Assembly (NCBI RefSeq): GCF_013373795.3
Contig: NZ_CP088022.1
Coordinates: forward strand, 5,146,001-5,210,000
Direction: 5' to 3'
DNA from: Bradyrhizobium quebecense
GTDB taxonomy: Bacteria > Pseudomonadota > Alphaproteobacteria > Rhizobiales > Xanthobacteraceae
DNA: 64,000 nucleotides
In this document: positions 1-8,682 of the stretch, one piece after another
Position numbering within the stretch: the stretch's first letter is position 1
Layout of the letters: the number at the start of each line of letters is the position of its first letter
Made by a program: the position numbers and the translations under genes
Notes under the pieces: model-generated
Databases searched by the model: none
The model's input: only the letters and a program-made list of their open reading frames with translations
What the model was told of the DNA's origin: nothing

Positions 1-656
1 TAGCTCAACCCGAACTCGTCCTGCAGGTCCTGCATCAAATTGAGCACCTGCGCCTGCACCGAGACGTCGAGCGCCGAGACCGGCTCGTCGGCGACGATCA
101 GTTTCGGCTGGGTGATCAGCGCGCGCGCGATCGCGATGCGCTGGCGCTGGCCGCCGGAGAATTCGTGCGGGAACTTGTCCATGTCGGCATCGCGCAATCC
201 GACCTGCCGCAGCACCGCGGTGACACGCTCGCGCAGGCTGCCGCGATCGATCCACCCGAGCGCAGTCAGCGGCTCGGCCACGATGCGCGCGACGGTCTGG
301 CGCGGATCGAGCGAGCCGTAGGGATCCTGGAACACCATCTGGAAATCGCGGCGCGCATGGCGCAGTTCGTCCGGCGGCATCCGGTTGAGGTCGCGGCCCA
401 GCAAACACACCGTGCCCGATGTCGGCCGCTCCAGCGCCATCACCAGCCGCGCAAAGGTCGATTTGCCTGACCCGGACTCGCCGACGACGCCGAGGCTCTT
501 GCCCGGCATGACCTGCGCTGTGACGCCGTTGAGCGCATGCACCTGCGCCGCCGGCTTGAACAGGCTTTCACGCGGCAAGGTGTAGCGTTGCGCGAGATCC
601 GTCACCTCGAGCAGCGGCGTCGCGGGCGCGGACCGGGGCTGTTCAGGTACCGTCAT
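1..656 (-). CDS. Oligopeptide/dipeptide ABC transporter ATP-binding protein (OppF/DppF type), 3' end outside window
   Basis: Second ATPase of a peptide-type ABC importer; it would couple ATP hydrolysis to uptake through the DppB/DppC channel at the inner membrane. Visible are the N-terminal 218 residues. They include Walker A (GVVGESGSGKST, about residue 45), a Q-loop (MVFQDPYGSLDPR), the ABC signature ([15 protein letters not shown]) and Walker B (LIVADEPVSALDV). The QDPYGSLDPR motif is typical of the OppF/DppF subgroup. ATG at 656 overlaps the stop of the preceding ATPase gene (ATGA), so the two are translationally coupled. The gene continues past the left edge; its C-terminal peptide-transporter domain is not seen. 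Confidence 0.9.
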   Translation of the reverse strand, partial: MTVPEQPRSAPATPLLEVTDLAQRYTLPRESLFKPAAQVHALNGVTAQVMPGKSLGVVGESGSGKSTFARLVMALERPTSGTVCLLGRDLNRMPPDELRHARRDFQMVFQDPYGSLDPRQTVARIVAEPLTALGWIDRGSLRERVTAVLRQVGLRDADMDKFPHEFSGGQRQRIAIARALITQPKLIVADEPVSALDVSVQAQVLNLMQDLQDEFGLS

Positions 657-1657
657 GCGCCGATGCCTCCGGCGGCCATCGAGACGTCGGTCCTGATGCA
701 ACGCACGCCATGGCTCCCGCCGACATCGACGACAGCCGGCAACGCCGCGCGGCAACGTCCTTCCACGATCGCGCAGCGATCGGCGAAAGTGCAGCCCGCA
801 GGCAGGTCAACCAGCTCCGGCACGGTGCCGGCGATGGTCCTGAGCCGCGTCCCCTTGCGCGCGCCGAGCCGCGGGCGGGCGCGGAACAGGCCCTGCGTAT
901 AAGGATGGCCCATCCGGGTGAACACGGCGTCGGTGGCGCCGCTTTCGACGACAGTGCCGCCATACATCACCATCATGCGCTCGACATTCTCGGCGATCAC
1001 GCCGAGATCGTGCGAGATCAGGATCATCGACATGCCGCGCTCCGCGACGAGATCGGCGATCAGATCGAGGATCTGGCCCTGGATCGTGACGTCGAGCGCG
1101 GTGGTCGGCTCATCGGCAATCAGCACATCGGGCTGGCAGGCGAGCGCCATCGCGATCGTGATGCGCTGGCGCTGGCCGCCGGAAAACTGGTGCGGATAGG
1201 CATCGACCCGCCTCGCCGCATCAGGCAGCCCGACGCGATCGAGCAAGGCAATGGCTTCCAGCCGCGCTTCGGTTGCCGAGACACCGGTATGACGCCGCAG
1301 CGGCTCGGCGACCTGGTGGCCGATCGTGTGCATCGGATTGAGCGCGGTCATCGGCTCCTGGAAGATCATGCTGATGCGGTTGCCGCGCAGCTTGCAATAA
1401 GCCGTGTCAGGCAGACCGACGAGCTCTGCGCCGTCGAGCCGAATGCTGCCGCTGATCACGGCGCTGTCGGGCAAGAGCCCCATCAGGGCCAGCGCCGTGA
1501 CCGACTTGCCGCAACCGGATTCGCCAACCAGCCCGAGCGTCTCGCCGCGCCGAAGCGCAAAGCTGACGCCGCGGACGGCCTGCGCCGGGCCGCGGCTGGT
1601 GTTGAGCCGGACGCCAAGGTCCTTCACCTCGATCAGCGGCGCACCCGTGTCAGCCAT
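653..1657 (-). CDS. Oligopeptide/dipeptide ABC transporter ATP-binding protein (OppD/DppD type)
   Basis: A 334-residue nucleotide-binding subunit of a peptide-class ABC importer. It has Walker A ([19 protein letters not shown], about residue 45), a Q-loop ([17 protein letters not shown]), the signature [15 protein letters not shown] and Walker B ([13 protein letters not shown]). The C-terminus has the cysteine-bearing tail of OppD/DppD proteins (CTFADRC...CRAALP), which carries an iron-sulfur cluster in some members. It lies 3 bp after the permease gene and overlaps the next ATPase gene by 4 bp, consistent with one operon. Substrate cannot be read from sequence; the leading amidase gene suggests an amide or peptide-like compound (inference). 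Confidence 0.92.
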   Translation of the reverse strand: MADTGAPLIEVKDLGVRLNTSRGPAQAVRGVSFALRRGETLGLVGESGCGKSVTALALMGLLPDSAVISGSIRLDGAELVGLPDTAYCKLRGNRISMIFQEPMTALNPMHTIGHQVAEPLRRHTGVSATEARLEAIALLDRVGLPDAARRVDAYPHQFSGGQRQRITIAMALACQPDVLIADEPTTALDVTIQGQILDLIADLVAERGMSMILISHDLGVIAENVERMMVMYGGTVVESGATDAVFTRMGHPYTQGLFRARPRLGARKGTRLRTIAGTVPELVDLPAGCTFADRCAIVEGRCRAALPAVVDVGGSHGVRCIRTDVSMAAGGIGA

Positions 1658-1660
1658 TGC

Positions 1661-2554
1661 TCAACGCTCCCGCGCCAGACGGGGATCAAGCAGATCGCGC
1701 AACCCGTCACCGAGCAGGTTGAGCCCGAGCACCGCGATCGCGATCGCAACACCGGGATAGACCGCGAGCATCGGTGACTGGAACAGCAGGGTCTGCGCAT
1801 CGTTGAGCATGCGGCCCCAGGACGGCTGCGGCGGCTGGGTGCCGAGCCCGAGATAGGACAGCGCGGCCTCGGCGAGGATCGCGAGCGCGAACTGGATCGT
1901 CGCCTGCACGATCAGGATCGACAGGATGTTCGGCAGCACGTGCTCGATCGTGATGCGGAAGGACCCCTTGCCCGCGGCGCGCGCCGCCAGCACGAATTCG
2001 CGGGCCCAGATCGCGTTCGCCGAGCCGCGGGTGACGCGGACGAAGGTCGGGATCTGGAAGATGCCGATCGCGGTGATCGAGGTCACCATGCCCGGGCCTG
2101 CGACCGCGGCCAGCATGATGGCCGACAGCACCGCAGGGAAAGCGAAGGTGAAGTCGCTCATCCGCATGATGAGCTCCTCGGTCCAGCCCTTGCGGGCAGC
2201 CGCGATCAGGCCGAGGCCAACGCCGAAGGTCAGGCCGATGCCGACGGCGATGACGCCGACCATGATGGTGGAGCGCGCGCCGACCAGCAACAGCGAGACG
2301 ATGTCGCGGCCGAGCACGTCGGTGCCGAGCCAGTGCGCCGCCGACGGCGGTTGCAGCTTCGAGGCGACGTCGATGTCGTAAGCAGACCACGGCGTCCAGA
2401 CCAGCGACAGCAGCGCCGCGCCGAGCACAAGCAGGCTGAGCACCGCACCAAGCACGAAGCTGCGATGGCGCAGCGCGCGGCGCCAGAAGCCGGTCACAGG
2501 TCTCGTCCCCGGTGCGATCGCCGCTGTGGCGGATGCGGTCAGCGGCGCGCTCAC
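1661..2554 (-). CDS. ABC transporter permease (DppC/OppC type)
   Basis: Inner-membrane permease of 297 residues with about six hydrophobic segments. The N-terminal DppC-type extension (WRRALRHRSFVLGAVLSLLV) leads into the first helix, and a characteristic GTDVLGRDIVSLLLVGAR stretch follows it. The EAA loop (EFVLAARAAGKGSFRI) contacts the ATPases. I chose GTG at 2554, which overlaps the stop of dppB (GTGA), over an upstream ATG at 2821: the extra residues are the out-of-frame shadow of dppB and would overlap it by 270 bp. Translation coupled to dppB means the frameshift in dppB could also lower expression of this gene. Confidence 0.9.
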   Translation of the reverse strand: MSAPLTASATAAIAPGTRPVTGFWRRALRHRSFVLGAVLSLLVLGAALLSLVWTPWSAYDIDVASKLQPPSAAHWLGTDVLGRDIVSLLLVGARSTIMVGVIAVGIGLTFGVGLGLIAAARKGWTEELIMRMSDFTFAFPAVLSAIMLAAVAGPGMVTSITAIGIFQIPTFVRVTRGSANAIWAREFVLAARAAGKGSFRITIEHVLPNILSILIVQATIQFALAILAEAALSYLGLGTQPPQPSWGRMLNDAQTLLFQSPMLAVYPGVAIAIAVLGLNLLGDGLRDLLDPRLARER

Positions 2555-3515
2555 AGGTTGGCGACCTTGATGCGCGGATCGATGAAGGCATAGAGGACAT
2601 CGACCACGAAATTGACTGTCACGACCATTGCAGCCAGCAGCATCACGCAGTTGCGCACCACGATCAGGTCGCGGTTGGCGATCGACTGGAAGATCAGCCG
2701 GCCGAGGCCCGGCAGATAGAACACGTTCTCGATCACGATGGTGCCGGCGAGCAGATTCGCGAATTGCAAGCCCATGACCGTCATGACCGGGATCATGGCG
2801 TTGCGCAGCACATGACGCCACAGCACCTCGCGCTTGCCGAGCCCCTTGGCGCGCGCGGTGCGCACGAAATCCTCGCGCAGCACCTCCAGCACCGCCGAGC
2901 GGGTGACGCGGGCCAGGATCGCGGCCTGCACCACGGCGAGCGAGATCGCGGGCAGCAGCAGCGAGCGGATCCCGGCCCAGACGCCATCATCCCAGCCGGC
3001 GAATCCGCCGGCGGACAGCAATTGCAGCTTCACCGAGAACAGCAGGATCAAGAGGATCGCGAACCAGAAATTCGGCAGCGCGATGCCGATCTGGGTCAGC
3101 GACATCACGCCGACGTCGCCGATCTTGTTGTGGTTGGCTTGTTGTGGTTGGCCGCGGTGTAGATGCCGGCGGCGAGCGCCAGCACCACCGTGATCAGCAT
3201 CGACATGATCGCGAGCGGGATGGTCAGCACCAGCCGCTCCGCGATCAGGCCGGCCACCGGCGTGCCATAGACATAGCTGTTGCCGAGATCGCCGACCGCC
3301 ATGCCCTTGATCCAGAGCAAATAGCGAACCGTGAGCGGCTGGTCGAGCCCGAGCTTGACGGTGAGCGCGCGCACCGCATCGGGCGAGGCGTCGGCGCCCA
3401 TCAGCATCTGCGCGGCATTGCCGGGTAGCGCGTCGAGCACCAGGAAAATGATCAGCGAGGCCGCGAACAGCGTCGCCACCAGGGTCAGGATCCGTCGCAG
3501 GAAGAATACGCTCAT
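2551..3515 (-). pseudogene. ABC transporter permease (DppB/OppB type), broken by a 14-bp tandem duplication
   Basis: The 5' part (3515 down to 3105) encodes the DppB N-terminus (MSVFFLRRILTLVATLFAAS onward) through the second helix, then runs out of frame. The 3' part (3108 down to 2551) resumes in another frame with typical DppB sequence (LTQIGIALPNFWFAILLILL, EAA-type loop EDFVRTARAKGLGKREVL, ending IDPRIKVANL). Between them, 14 bp occur twice exactly in tandem (3125-3138 and 3139-3152). Deleting one copy gives one open frame of 316 residues, the normal DppB length, through TAANHNKIGDVGVMSLTQIG. So the gene is either recently inactivated by slippage or carries an assembly or sequencing artefact. 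Confidence 0.88.
3125..3152. repeat. Exact 14-bp tandem duplication inside dppB
   Basis: The unit TTGTTGTGGTTGGC occurs twice in direct succession, 3125-3138 and 3139-3152. Fourteen is not a multiple of three, so it shifts the reading frame of dppB. One copy alone restores a full-length DppB frame. Confidence 0.97.
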
Positions 3516-3591
3516 GCCCGCTCGAAGGGTAAGGAACAGGCCGCAGGTTTCAGCATGTTCGCGAACGAATGCAAGCCCTTCACCGCGTCAT

Positions 3592-5022
3592 TCATGATTT
3601 CAGCGCCGGCCAGCGGCCGAGCAGATCGCTCGCCTCTTCGAACAGCGCCGCAACGCGCAGCAGTTCCGCATCGGCCCGGAAGCGGCCGACCAGATGCAGG
3701 CCGATCGGCAGGCCGTCGCGGCCGAAACCGGAAGGGATGCTGACCGCGGGATGCCCGGTCATGTTGAACAGCATGGTCCAGGGAAACCAGTGCGGCCGCA
3801 CGCTGTCGAAGCTCTGGCCGTCGATGTCGATGGTGCCGAACAGATCCTGATCGATCGGCAGCGCCGTGCGGGTCAGCGTCGGCATCGCCAGCAGGTCGCC
3901 GCGCGCAAGCAGAGACTGCACGCGGCGGAACAGCGCGGTGCGGTCGAACATCGCCTGCTGGTAGGCGACGCCGCTGACCTTGGCGGCCAGCGCGAGCTGC
4001 TTCAGGAAGGTCGGGCTGAGGTCATCGGGATGATCGGCCGCGAGCTTCTCGAAGCGGGTCCGCCAGACCGTGTGATTGATGGCGCGCCAGATCGGCTCGA
4101 TATCGAAACCGTCGCCGGAGAATTCCTCGAGTTCGGCGCCGAGGCTGGCCAGCCGGTCGAGGCCCGCCTTGAAGTCAGCGGCGACGTCCGCGGTCACCGG
4201 GCGCCCGGGCGGCGACAGGCAGTACAGCACCCGCCGGCCCCTGAGATCGCCGCGCGGCGCCGCGCGATCGAGATAGTCAGGCACCGGCACGCCAATCGAC
4301 CACGGATCGGACGGATCCTCGCCGGCCATCGCCTGCATCATCAGCGCGGTATCGGCGACGGTGCGCGTGGTCGGCGTGACATAGGTCTGGTTGCCGAACG
4401 CGTCCTGCACCTGGCTGTGCGGGATCACGCCGTTGCTCTGCTTGATCCCGACCACGCCGTTGCAGGCCGCTGGAATCCGGGTCGAGCCGCCGCCGTCGGT
4501 CGCAACCGCCAGCGGCGCGATGCCGCTTGCGACCGCGACCGCCGCGCCGCCGCTGGAGCCGCCGCTCGTCCTTTCCGCACTCCACGCATTACGGGTGCGG
4601 CCGAACAGCGGCGAGTCGGTCAAGCACTTGCTGCCGAACTCCGGCGTCGTGGTCTTGCCGATCAATATTCCGCCCTGCGCACGGAGCCGGGCCACCGCCA
4701 CCGCATCATGATCGGGCACATTGTTCCGGTACGGCACCGCACCGAAGGTCGTTCGCACACCCTTGGTGCTGACGATGTCTTTCACGGTGAACGGGATGCC
4801 GTGGAGCAGGCCGAGCGGCTCGCCGGCCATGACCTGCCGCTCCGCGGCCTTCGCCTGCGCCATCGCCTCGTCGCCGCACAGCGTGATGAAGCAGTTCAAT
4901 TCCGGCTGCAGCCGCTCGGCGCGGGCCAGCACCGCGGCCGTCACCTCGACGGGAGATATTTCCCTGGCGCCGATGCGCGCGCGCAATTCGGTCGCCGGCA
5001 AAAGGCAGAGATCTCCACTCAT
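3592..5022 (-). CDS. Amidase (amidase-signature family)
   Basis: Hydrolyses an amide bond to acid plus ammonia or amine; cytoplasmic, with no signal peptide seen. The protein of 476 residues has the amidase-signature Ser-cisSer-Lys triad in order: Lys81 (TVKDIVSTKG), the GGSSGG loop (about 154-159) and nucleophile Ser180 (DGGGSTRIPA). ATG at 5022 is preferred over an ATG at 5124, which would extend into the divergent LysR promoter region and add an atypical N-terminus. It is the first gene of the minus-strand transcription unit feeding the peptide transporter (76 bp to dppB), which suggests import and hydrolysis of the same compound. The divergent LysR protein is its likely regulator. The true substrate is unknown. 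Confidence 0.9.
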   Translation of the reverse strand: MSGDLCLLPATELRARIGAREISPVEVTAAVLARAERLQPELNCFITLCGDEAMAQAKAAERQVMAGEPLGLLHGIPFTVKDIVSTKGVRTTFGAVPYRNNVPDHDAVAVARLRAQGGILIGKTTTPEFGSKCLTDSPLFGRTRNAWSAERTSGGSSGGAAVAVASGIAPLAVATDGGGSTRIPAACNGVVGIKQSNGVIPHSQVQDAFGNQTYVTPTTRTVADTALMMQAMAGEDPSDPWSIGVPVPDYLDRAAPRGDLRGRRVLYCLSPPGRPVTADVAADFKAGLDRLASLGAELEEFSGDGFDIEPIWRAINHTVWRTRFEKLAADHPDDLSPTFLKQLALAAKVSGVAYQQAMFDRTALFRRVQSLLARGDLLAMPTLTRTALPIDQDLFGTIDIDGQSFDSVRPHWFPWTMLFNMTGHPAVSIPSGFGRDGLPIGLHLVGRFRADAELLRVAALFEEASDLLGRWPALKS

Positions 5023-5127
5023 TCTGACGCACGCTCTCCAAAATCCGGTCGGCACCTCTGACCGCGTTGACAGCCAGAATGCCTCCCATGTTAACTCGGC
5101 GTCCAATACGAATTTGAAGGCCAACCC

Positions 5128-5142
5128 ATACGTTTTCGGTAT
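5128..5142. promoter_or_regulatory. Candidate LysR box (T-N11-A) between the amidase and LysR genes
   Basis: ATACGTTTTCGGTAT is an interrupted dyad, ATAC-N7-GTAT, matching the T-N11-A form of LysR-type operators. It sits in the divergent intergenic region and overlaps the first possible ATG of the LysR gene (5141). An autoregulatory site is therefore plausible, and it lies about 105 bp upstream of the amidase start. Assignment rests on pattern and position only. Confidence 0.4.
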
Positions 5143-6034
5143 GCCTATGGATTTGCGTCGGCTTCGTTACTTCGTCGCGGTGGCTGAGGAGCGCAGCGTC
5201 GGCAAGGCCGCCGAGCGGCTGCGGATGGCCCAGCCGCCGCTGTCCGTGCAGATCCGCAAGCTCGAGGCCGAGCTCGGCACGCCGCTGTTCCGCCGCGGCA
5301 CGCGCGGCATGGATTTGACGGAAGCCGGCCTCGCTCTGCTATCGCGGGCGAGCGAGGCGCTGGCGCTGGCCGAGGAAGGGTTCGAGGCCGCGCGCGCGAT
5401 CGCCTCCGGGCAGCGCGGACGGCTCTCGGTCGGCTACATGTTCGTGCTGGCGAGCGCCGTGCTGCCGCGCCTCGTCCCGGAACTGCGGCGGTCGCTTCCG
5501 GGCGTCGATCTCGATTTCGTGGAGCTCAGCGCATCGACCCGCGAAACCTTGCTGCTCGACCGCGCCGTCAGCGTCGCCTTGTGCATGCCGGCAATCCATC
5601 ATCCGGAAATCCAGGTGGCCCAGATCGGCACGCAGCCGCTGATGCTGGCGATGCCGGCGCGCTCGCCGCTCGCCCGCCTCTCTGCGCTGCCGGTCAGCCG
5701 ATTGCAGGGACGCCCGCTGATCGCCTTGCCGCGGCCGGAGGAACAGCCCACCTCATCGGCGGTGTCCGCGATGCTGCGGCGGCATCAGGTGGTGATGCCG
5801 ATCGTCAGCCGGGTGGAGACCGTGCACTCGGCGCTCAGCCTCGTGCTCGCCGGCGAGGGGTTCGCGATCCTGCCGGCTTGCGCCAAGCTCGGCGCGCCGC
5901 CCGGCGTCGCGTTCCGGCGCTTTGTCGACATCACCGACACGATCGAGATCGCGGCCTGCTGGCGGCGCGATTCCTCGAGCCCGTTGATCCGAAATTTCCT
6001 CAAGAGCGCCGAGAAGGTCGTCGCGCGACTCTGA
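5141..6034 (+). CDS. LysR-family transcriptional regulator
   Basis: A 297-residue LysR-type regulator. The N-terminal winged helix-turn-helix is clear (MDLRRLRYFVAVAEERSVGKAAERL, PPLSVQIRKLEAELGTPLFRR, through about residue 60), followed by a periplasmic-binding-protein-like effector domain. The start is ATG 5141 or ATG 5147; both give the canonical LysR N-terminus. It is divergent from the amidase-transporter operon, the usual arrangement for LysR control of an adjacent catabolic operon. It converges with the PfkB kinase gene, with 20 bp between stops. The inducer is unknown. Confidence 0.93.
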   Translation: MPMDLRRLRYFVAVAEERSVGKAAERLRMAQPPLSVQIRKLEAELGTPLFRRGTRGMDLTEAGLALLSRASEALALAEEGFEAARAIASGQRGRLSVGYMFVLASAVLPRLVPELRRSLPGVDLDFVELSASTRETLLLDRAVSVALCMPAIHHPEIQVAQIGTQPLMLAMPARSPLARLSALPVSRLQGRPLIALPRPEEQPTSSAVSAMLRRHQVVMPIVSRVETVHSALSLVLAGEGFAILPACAKLGAPPGVAFRRFVDITDTIEIAACWRRDSSSPLIRNFLKSAEKVVARL

Positions 6035-6054
6035 CGCGAACTGCTGCCAACCAA

Positions 6055-6993
6055 CTACCAATAATCCGCGGGCAGCTCCCGGCTTCGCGGCGGATCGGCG
6101 CCGGCGCGCGTGCAGGTGAAGGCGGCGCATTTGCAGGCAAAGGACAGCGCGCGCGCAAGCTCCGCCGTGGAGATGTCGCGCAGCCGCGGCCGTGCGATCC
6201 GGTCCAGCCGATGCAATGCGGCGAGCAGCGCCGCCTGAAAACTGTCCCCGGCGCCGATCGTATCGACGACGTTCACCACCGGCGAGGCGGCCTCGATCGC
6301 TCCGGCCTTGCGATGCCAGGCCAAGGCGCCGTCATTGCCGCGCGTGACGACGACGAGCGATGCGCCGCCCGAGAGCAGCGCCTCGGCGCGCGCCACATAG
6401 GCCTCGTCGCCGAACAGATAGGCAAAGTCGACGTCGGACATTTTCACGATGTCGGCCTTGCCGCAGAACGCGAGCATGCGGGCGCGATAGGCATCCTTGT
6501 CCTTGACCAGGTTCGGCCGGCAGTTCGGATCGAGTGAGATCGTCACGTTCGGCCGCGCATCCTCGATGAAGGCCAGCGTCTCGGCCGCGCCCTTGTCATG
6601 GACCAGCGTGGTCGAGCCGGTGTGCAGGCATGTAACGCCGGCAAGCGCGATCGCATCGCGCCGATAGATCCAGTTCCGCGATGCCGTGTCGGCGTCATAG
6701 AAGGCGTATTGCGTTTCGGTGCCGGTCACGCGCGCAAAGGCGAGCGTGGCCTGGCGATCGCTGCGCGTCGCGCGACTGAGATCGACCGCGGAGTTCGTGG
6801 CATGATCGGCGATCATCCGGCCGAAGGTGTCGGTCGAGATGCCGCCGACAAAGCCGGTGGGAACATCGAGCCGGGCGGCACCGATCGCGATGTTGAGGCA
6901 GGAGCCGCCGACCGCGGGCGTCAGGGCCTCGCGTCCATCCGCCGTCCGCGACGGCAGGAAATCGATCAGCGCATCTCCGCAACTCAGCAGCAT
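6055..6993 (-). CDS. PfkB-family carbohydrate kinase (fructokinase-like)
   Basis: Cytoplasmic sugar kinase of 312 residues, the last gene of the polyol operon. The N-terminal substrate-binding signature is present (GGSCLNIAIGAARL, GGISTDTFGRMI), and so is the C-terminal PfkB signature VVDTIGAGDSFQAALLAAL with the catalytic Asp in GAGDS. It most resembles fructokinases, so it probably phosphorylates a ketohexose such as fructose made by the dehydrogenase in the operon (inference). It follows the FGGY kinase gene by 9 bp. Having both an FGGY and a PfkB kinase suggests the operon handles more than one polyol. Confidence 0.9.
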   Translation of the reverse strand: MLLSCGDALIDFLPSRTADGREALTPAVGGSCLNIAIGAARLDVPTGFVGGISTDTFGRMIADHATNSAVDLSRATRSDRQATLAFARVTGTETQYAFYDADTASRNWIYRRDAIALAGVTCLHTGSTTLVHDKGAAETLAFIEDARPNVTISLDPNCRPNLVKDKDAYRARMLAFCGKADIVKMSDVDFAYLFGDEAYVARAEALLSGGASLVVVTRGNDGALAWHRKAGAIEAASPVVNVVDTIGAGDSFQAALLAALHRLDRIARPRLRDISTAELARALSFACKCAAFTCTRAGADPPRSRELPADYW

Positions 6994-7002
6994 GCAAACA
7001 CC

Positions 7003-8655
7003 TCAACCCGGCGCCGCACCGGGCGCCCGCTTCATCGCCTCGCGGCTGTCGCGATCGAGCCGGCGCAGCATCTTGTGCACGCTGCGCTTCTTGCGGTGGA
7101 AATCGGCCAGCTCGGGCCCTGTCGGCTCGCTCAACCGTCCAAGTGCCGACATGCCGGCCATCGCCGCATTGATCGAGTCGTGCGCACCACTGGCGACCGC
7201 ACCCAGCATGGCAGCGCCGAGCAAGACGGGTTCTTGCGTCTGCGGCAGCGCCACCGTGTAGCCGGTAGTGTCGGCCATGATCTGGCGCACCAGGGGGCTG
7301 CGGCTCGCACCGCCGCCGATCACGATGGTCTTGCCGCTGACGCCGTGGGCCTGCAGCGCCTCGATGACGTCGGCGAGGCCATAGGCCAGCCCGCACAGGC
7401 CGGCGACGAACAACCGCTCCAGCGCCGACACATCGGTGTCGAGATCGAGCCCCGCGATCACGGCGCGCGAGCCGGGATCGGCGTAGGGCGACCGGTTGCC
7501 GAGGAATTCCGGCAGGACATGAACGTTGCGCGCGAGAAGTGCGGCCGCGCCGGCATTGCCGCTGCGCGCCAGGATACGCCTCTCGAGGTACTCGATGACA
7601 TCGACGCCGTCGTTCTTCGCAGCTAGCAAAACCTCGCCATGCGCCGGGTGCGACTTGAGCAGATGATCGATCGCGGCACCTGCCGCGGATTGACCGCCCT
7701 CGTTCAGCCAGAAGCCCGGCACCATGCCTTCGAAATACGGGCCCCAGACGCCGGGCACGAAGCAAGGATCGACGGTCGTCGCCATGATACAGGCCGACGT
7801 CCCCATGATGTAGGCCAATCGCTGGCAGACATCGACATCGGCGCCTGAACCGTCACGGCCACCGATCGCGCCGACGCCGCCGGCATGGGCATCGATCAGC
7901 GAGGCGCCGACCGCGGTTCCCGGCACCAGGCCGAGATCGCGCGCGGCATCCTCCGACAAGCCGCGGCCGAGCGGCGAGCCGGGCGGCACGATCTCGGTGC
8001 CGATGCGGGCAAAGCGATCGGCGGCGAGCGCCTCGAGCCCGACCCGCTTCAGGAACGGTTCGCTCCAGCCGCCCTCGCCCGCGACATAGGTCCATTTGCA
8101 GGTAACCGTGCAGGTCGAGCGCGCCAGCGATCCGGAGGCGCGGAAAGAAAGATAGTCGGCGAGATCGAAGAAATGCCCGGCGGCCTCGAAGGTCACGGGC
8201 AGATGCCGCTTCAGCCAGAGGATCTTCGGGATCTCCATCTCCGGCGAGATCGCGCCGCCAACATAGCGCAGCACGCGATCACCGGTCGCGTTGACGAATT
8301 CGGTCTCATCCATCGCACGATGGTCCATCCAGACCACGACATTGCGCGCGGGATCGCCGGACGGGCTGACGGTGAGCGGCCGGCCGCCTCTGTCGAGCAC
8401 GACCAGCGAGCAGGTCGCATCGAAACCGATGCCTTTGACCTGTTCGGCCGCGACCGCTGCCTCGCGCATCGCGTGACGCACGGACGTCACGCAGGCCGCC
8501 CAGATGTCATCGGACGATTGCTCGACAATGTCGCCGGGCTCATGCCAGACCCGGATCGGATGCCGGGCCGAACCCAATAGCTTCCCGGCCTCGTCGAATA
8601 TCCCCGCCCGGGCACTGGTGCTCCCGACGTCCACCCCGATATAGGCTTGCCGCAT
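7003..8655 (-). CDS. FGGY-family carbohydrate (pentulose) kinase, D-ribulokinase-like
   Basis: ATP-dependent sugar kinase of 550 residues with the two-domain FGGY fold. The N-terminal phosphate-binding loop is YIGVDVGSTSARAGIFD, followed by the signature region VKGIGFDATCSLVVLDRGG and WMDHRAMDE. The C-terminal ATP-binding motif is VIGGGASRSPLVRQIMAD. Length and the WMDHRA-type motif fit the D-ribulokinase subgroup rather than glycerol or xylulose kinases. It sits 27 bp after the SDR gene and 9 bp before the PfkB gene. The likely role is phosphorylation of a ketopentose formed from a pentitol by the SDR (inference). Confidence 0.9.
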   Translation of the reverse strand: MRQAYIGVDVGSTSARAGIFDEAGKLLGSARHPIRVWHEPGDIVEQSSDDIWAACVTSVRHAMREAAVAAEQVKGIGFDATCSLVVLDRGGRPLTVSPSGDPARNVVVWMDHRAMDETEFVNATGDRVLRYVGGAISPEMEIPKILWLKRHLPVTFEAAGHFFDLADYLSFRASGSLARSTCTVTCKWTYVAGEGGWSEPFLKRVGLEALAADRFARIGTEIVPPGSPLGRGLSEDAARDLGLVPGTAVGASLIDAHAGGVGAIGGRDGSGADVDVCQRLAYIMGTSACIMATTVDPCFVPGVWGPYFEGMVPGFWLNEGGQSAAGAAIDHLLKSHPAHGEVLLAAKNDGVDVIEYLERRILARSGNAGAAALLARNVHVLPEFLGNRSPYADPGSRAVIAGLDLDTDVSALERLFVAGLCGLAYGLADVIEALQAHGVSGKTIVIGGGASRSPLVRQIMADTTGYTVALPQTQEPVLLGAAMLGAVASGAHDSINAAMAGMSALGRLSEPTGPELADFHRKKRSVHKMLRRLDRDSREAMKRAPGAAPG

Positions 8656-8682
8656 GGCCGCTCCGTTATTTCCGGCGCGATC

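Noticed and set aside
2555..2821. N-terminal extension of the DppC permease to an ATG at 2821
   Set aside because: The extra residues are dppB read out of frame; GTG 2554 overlapping the dppB stop gives the normal DppC length.
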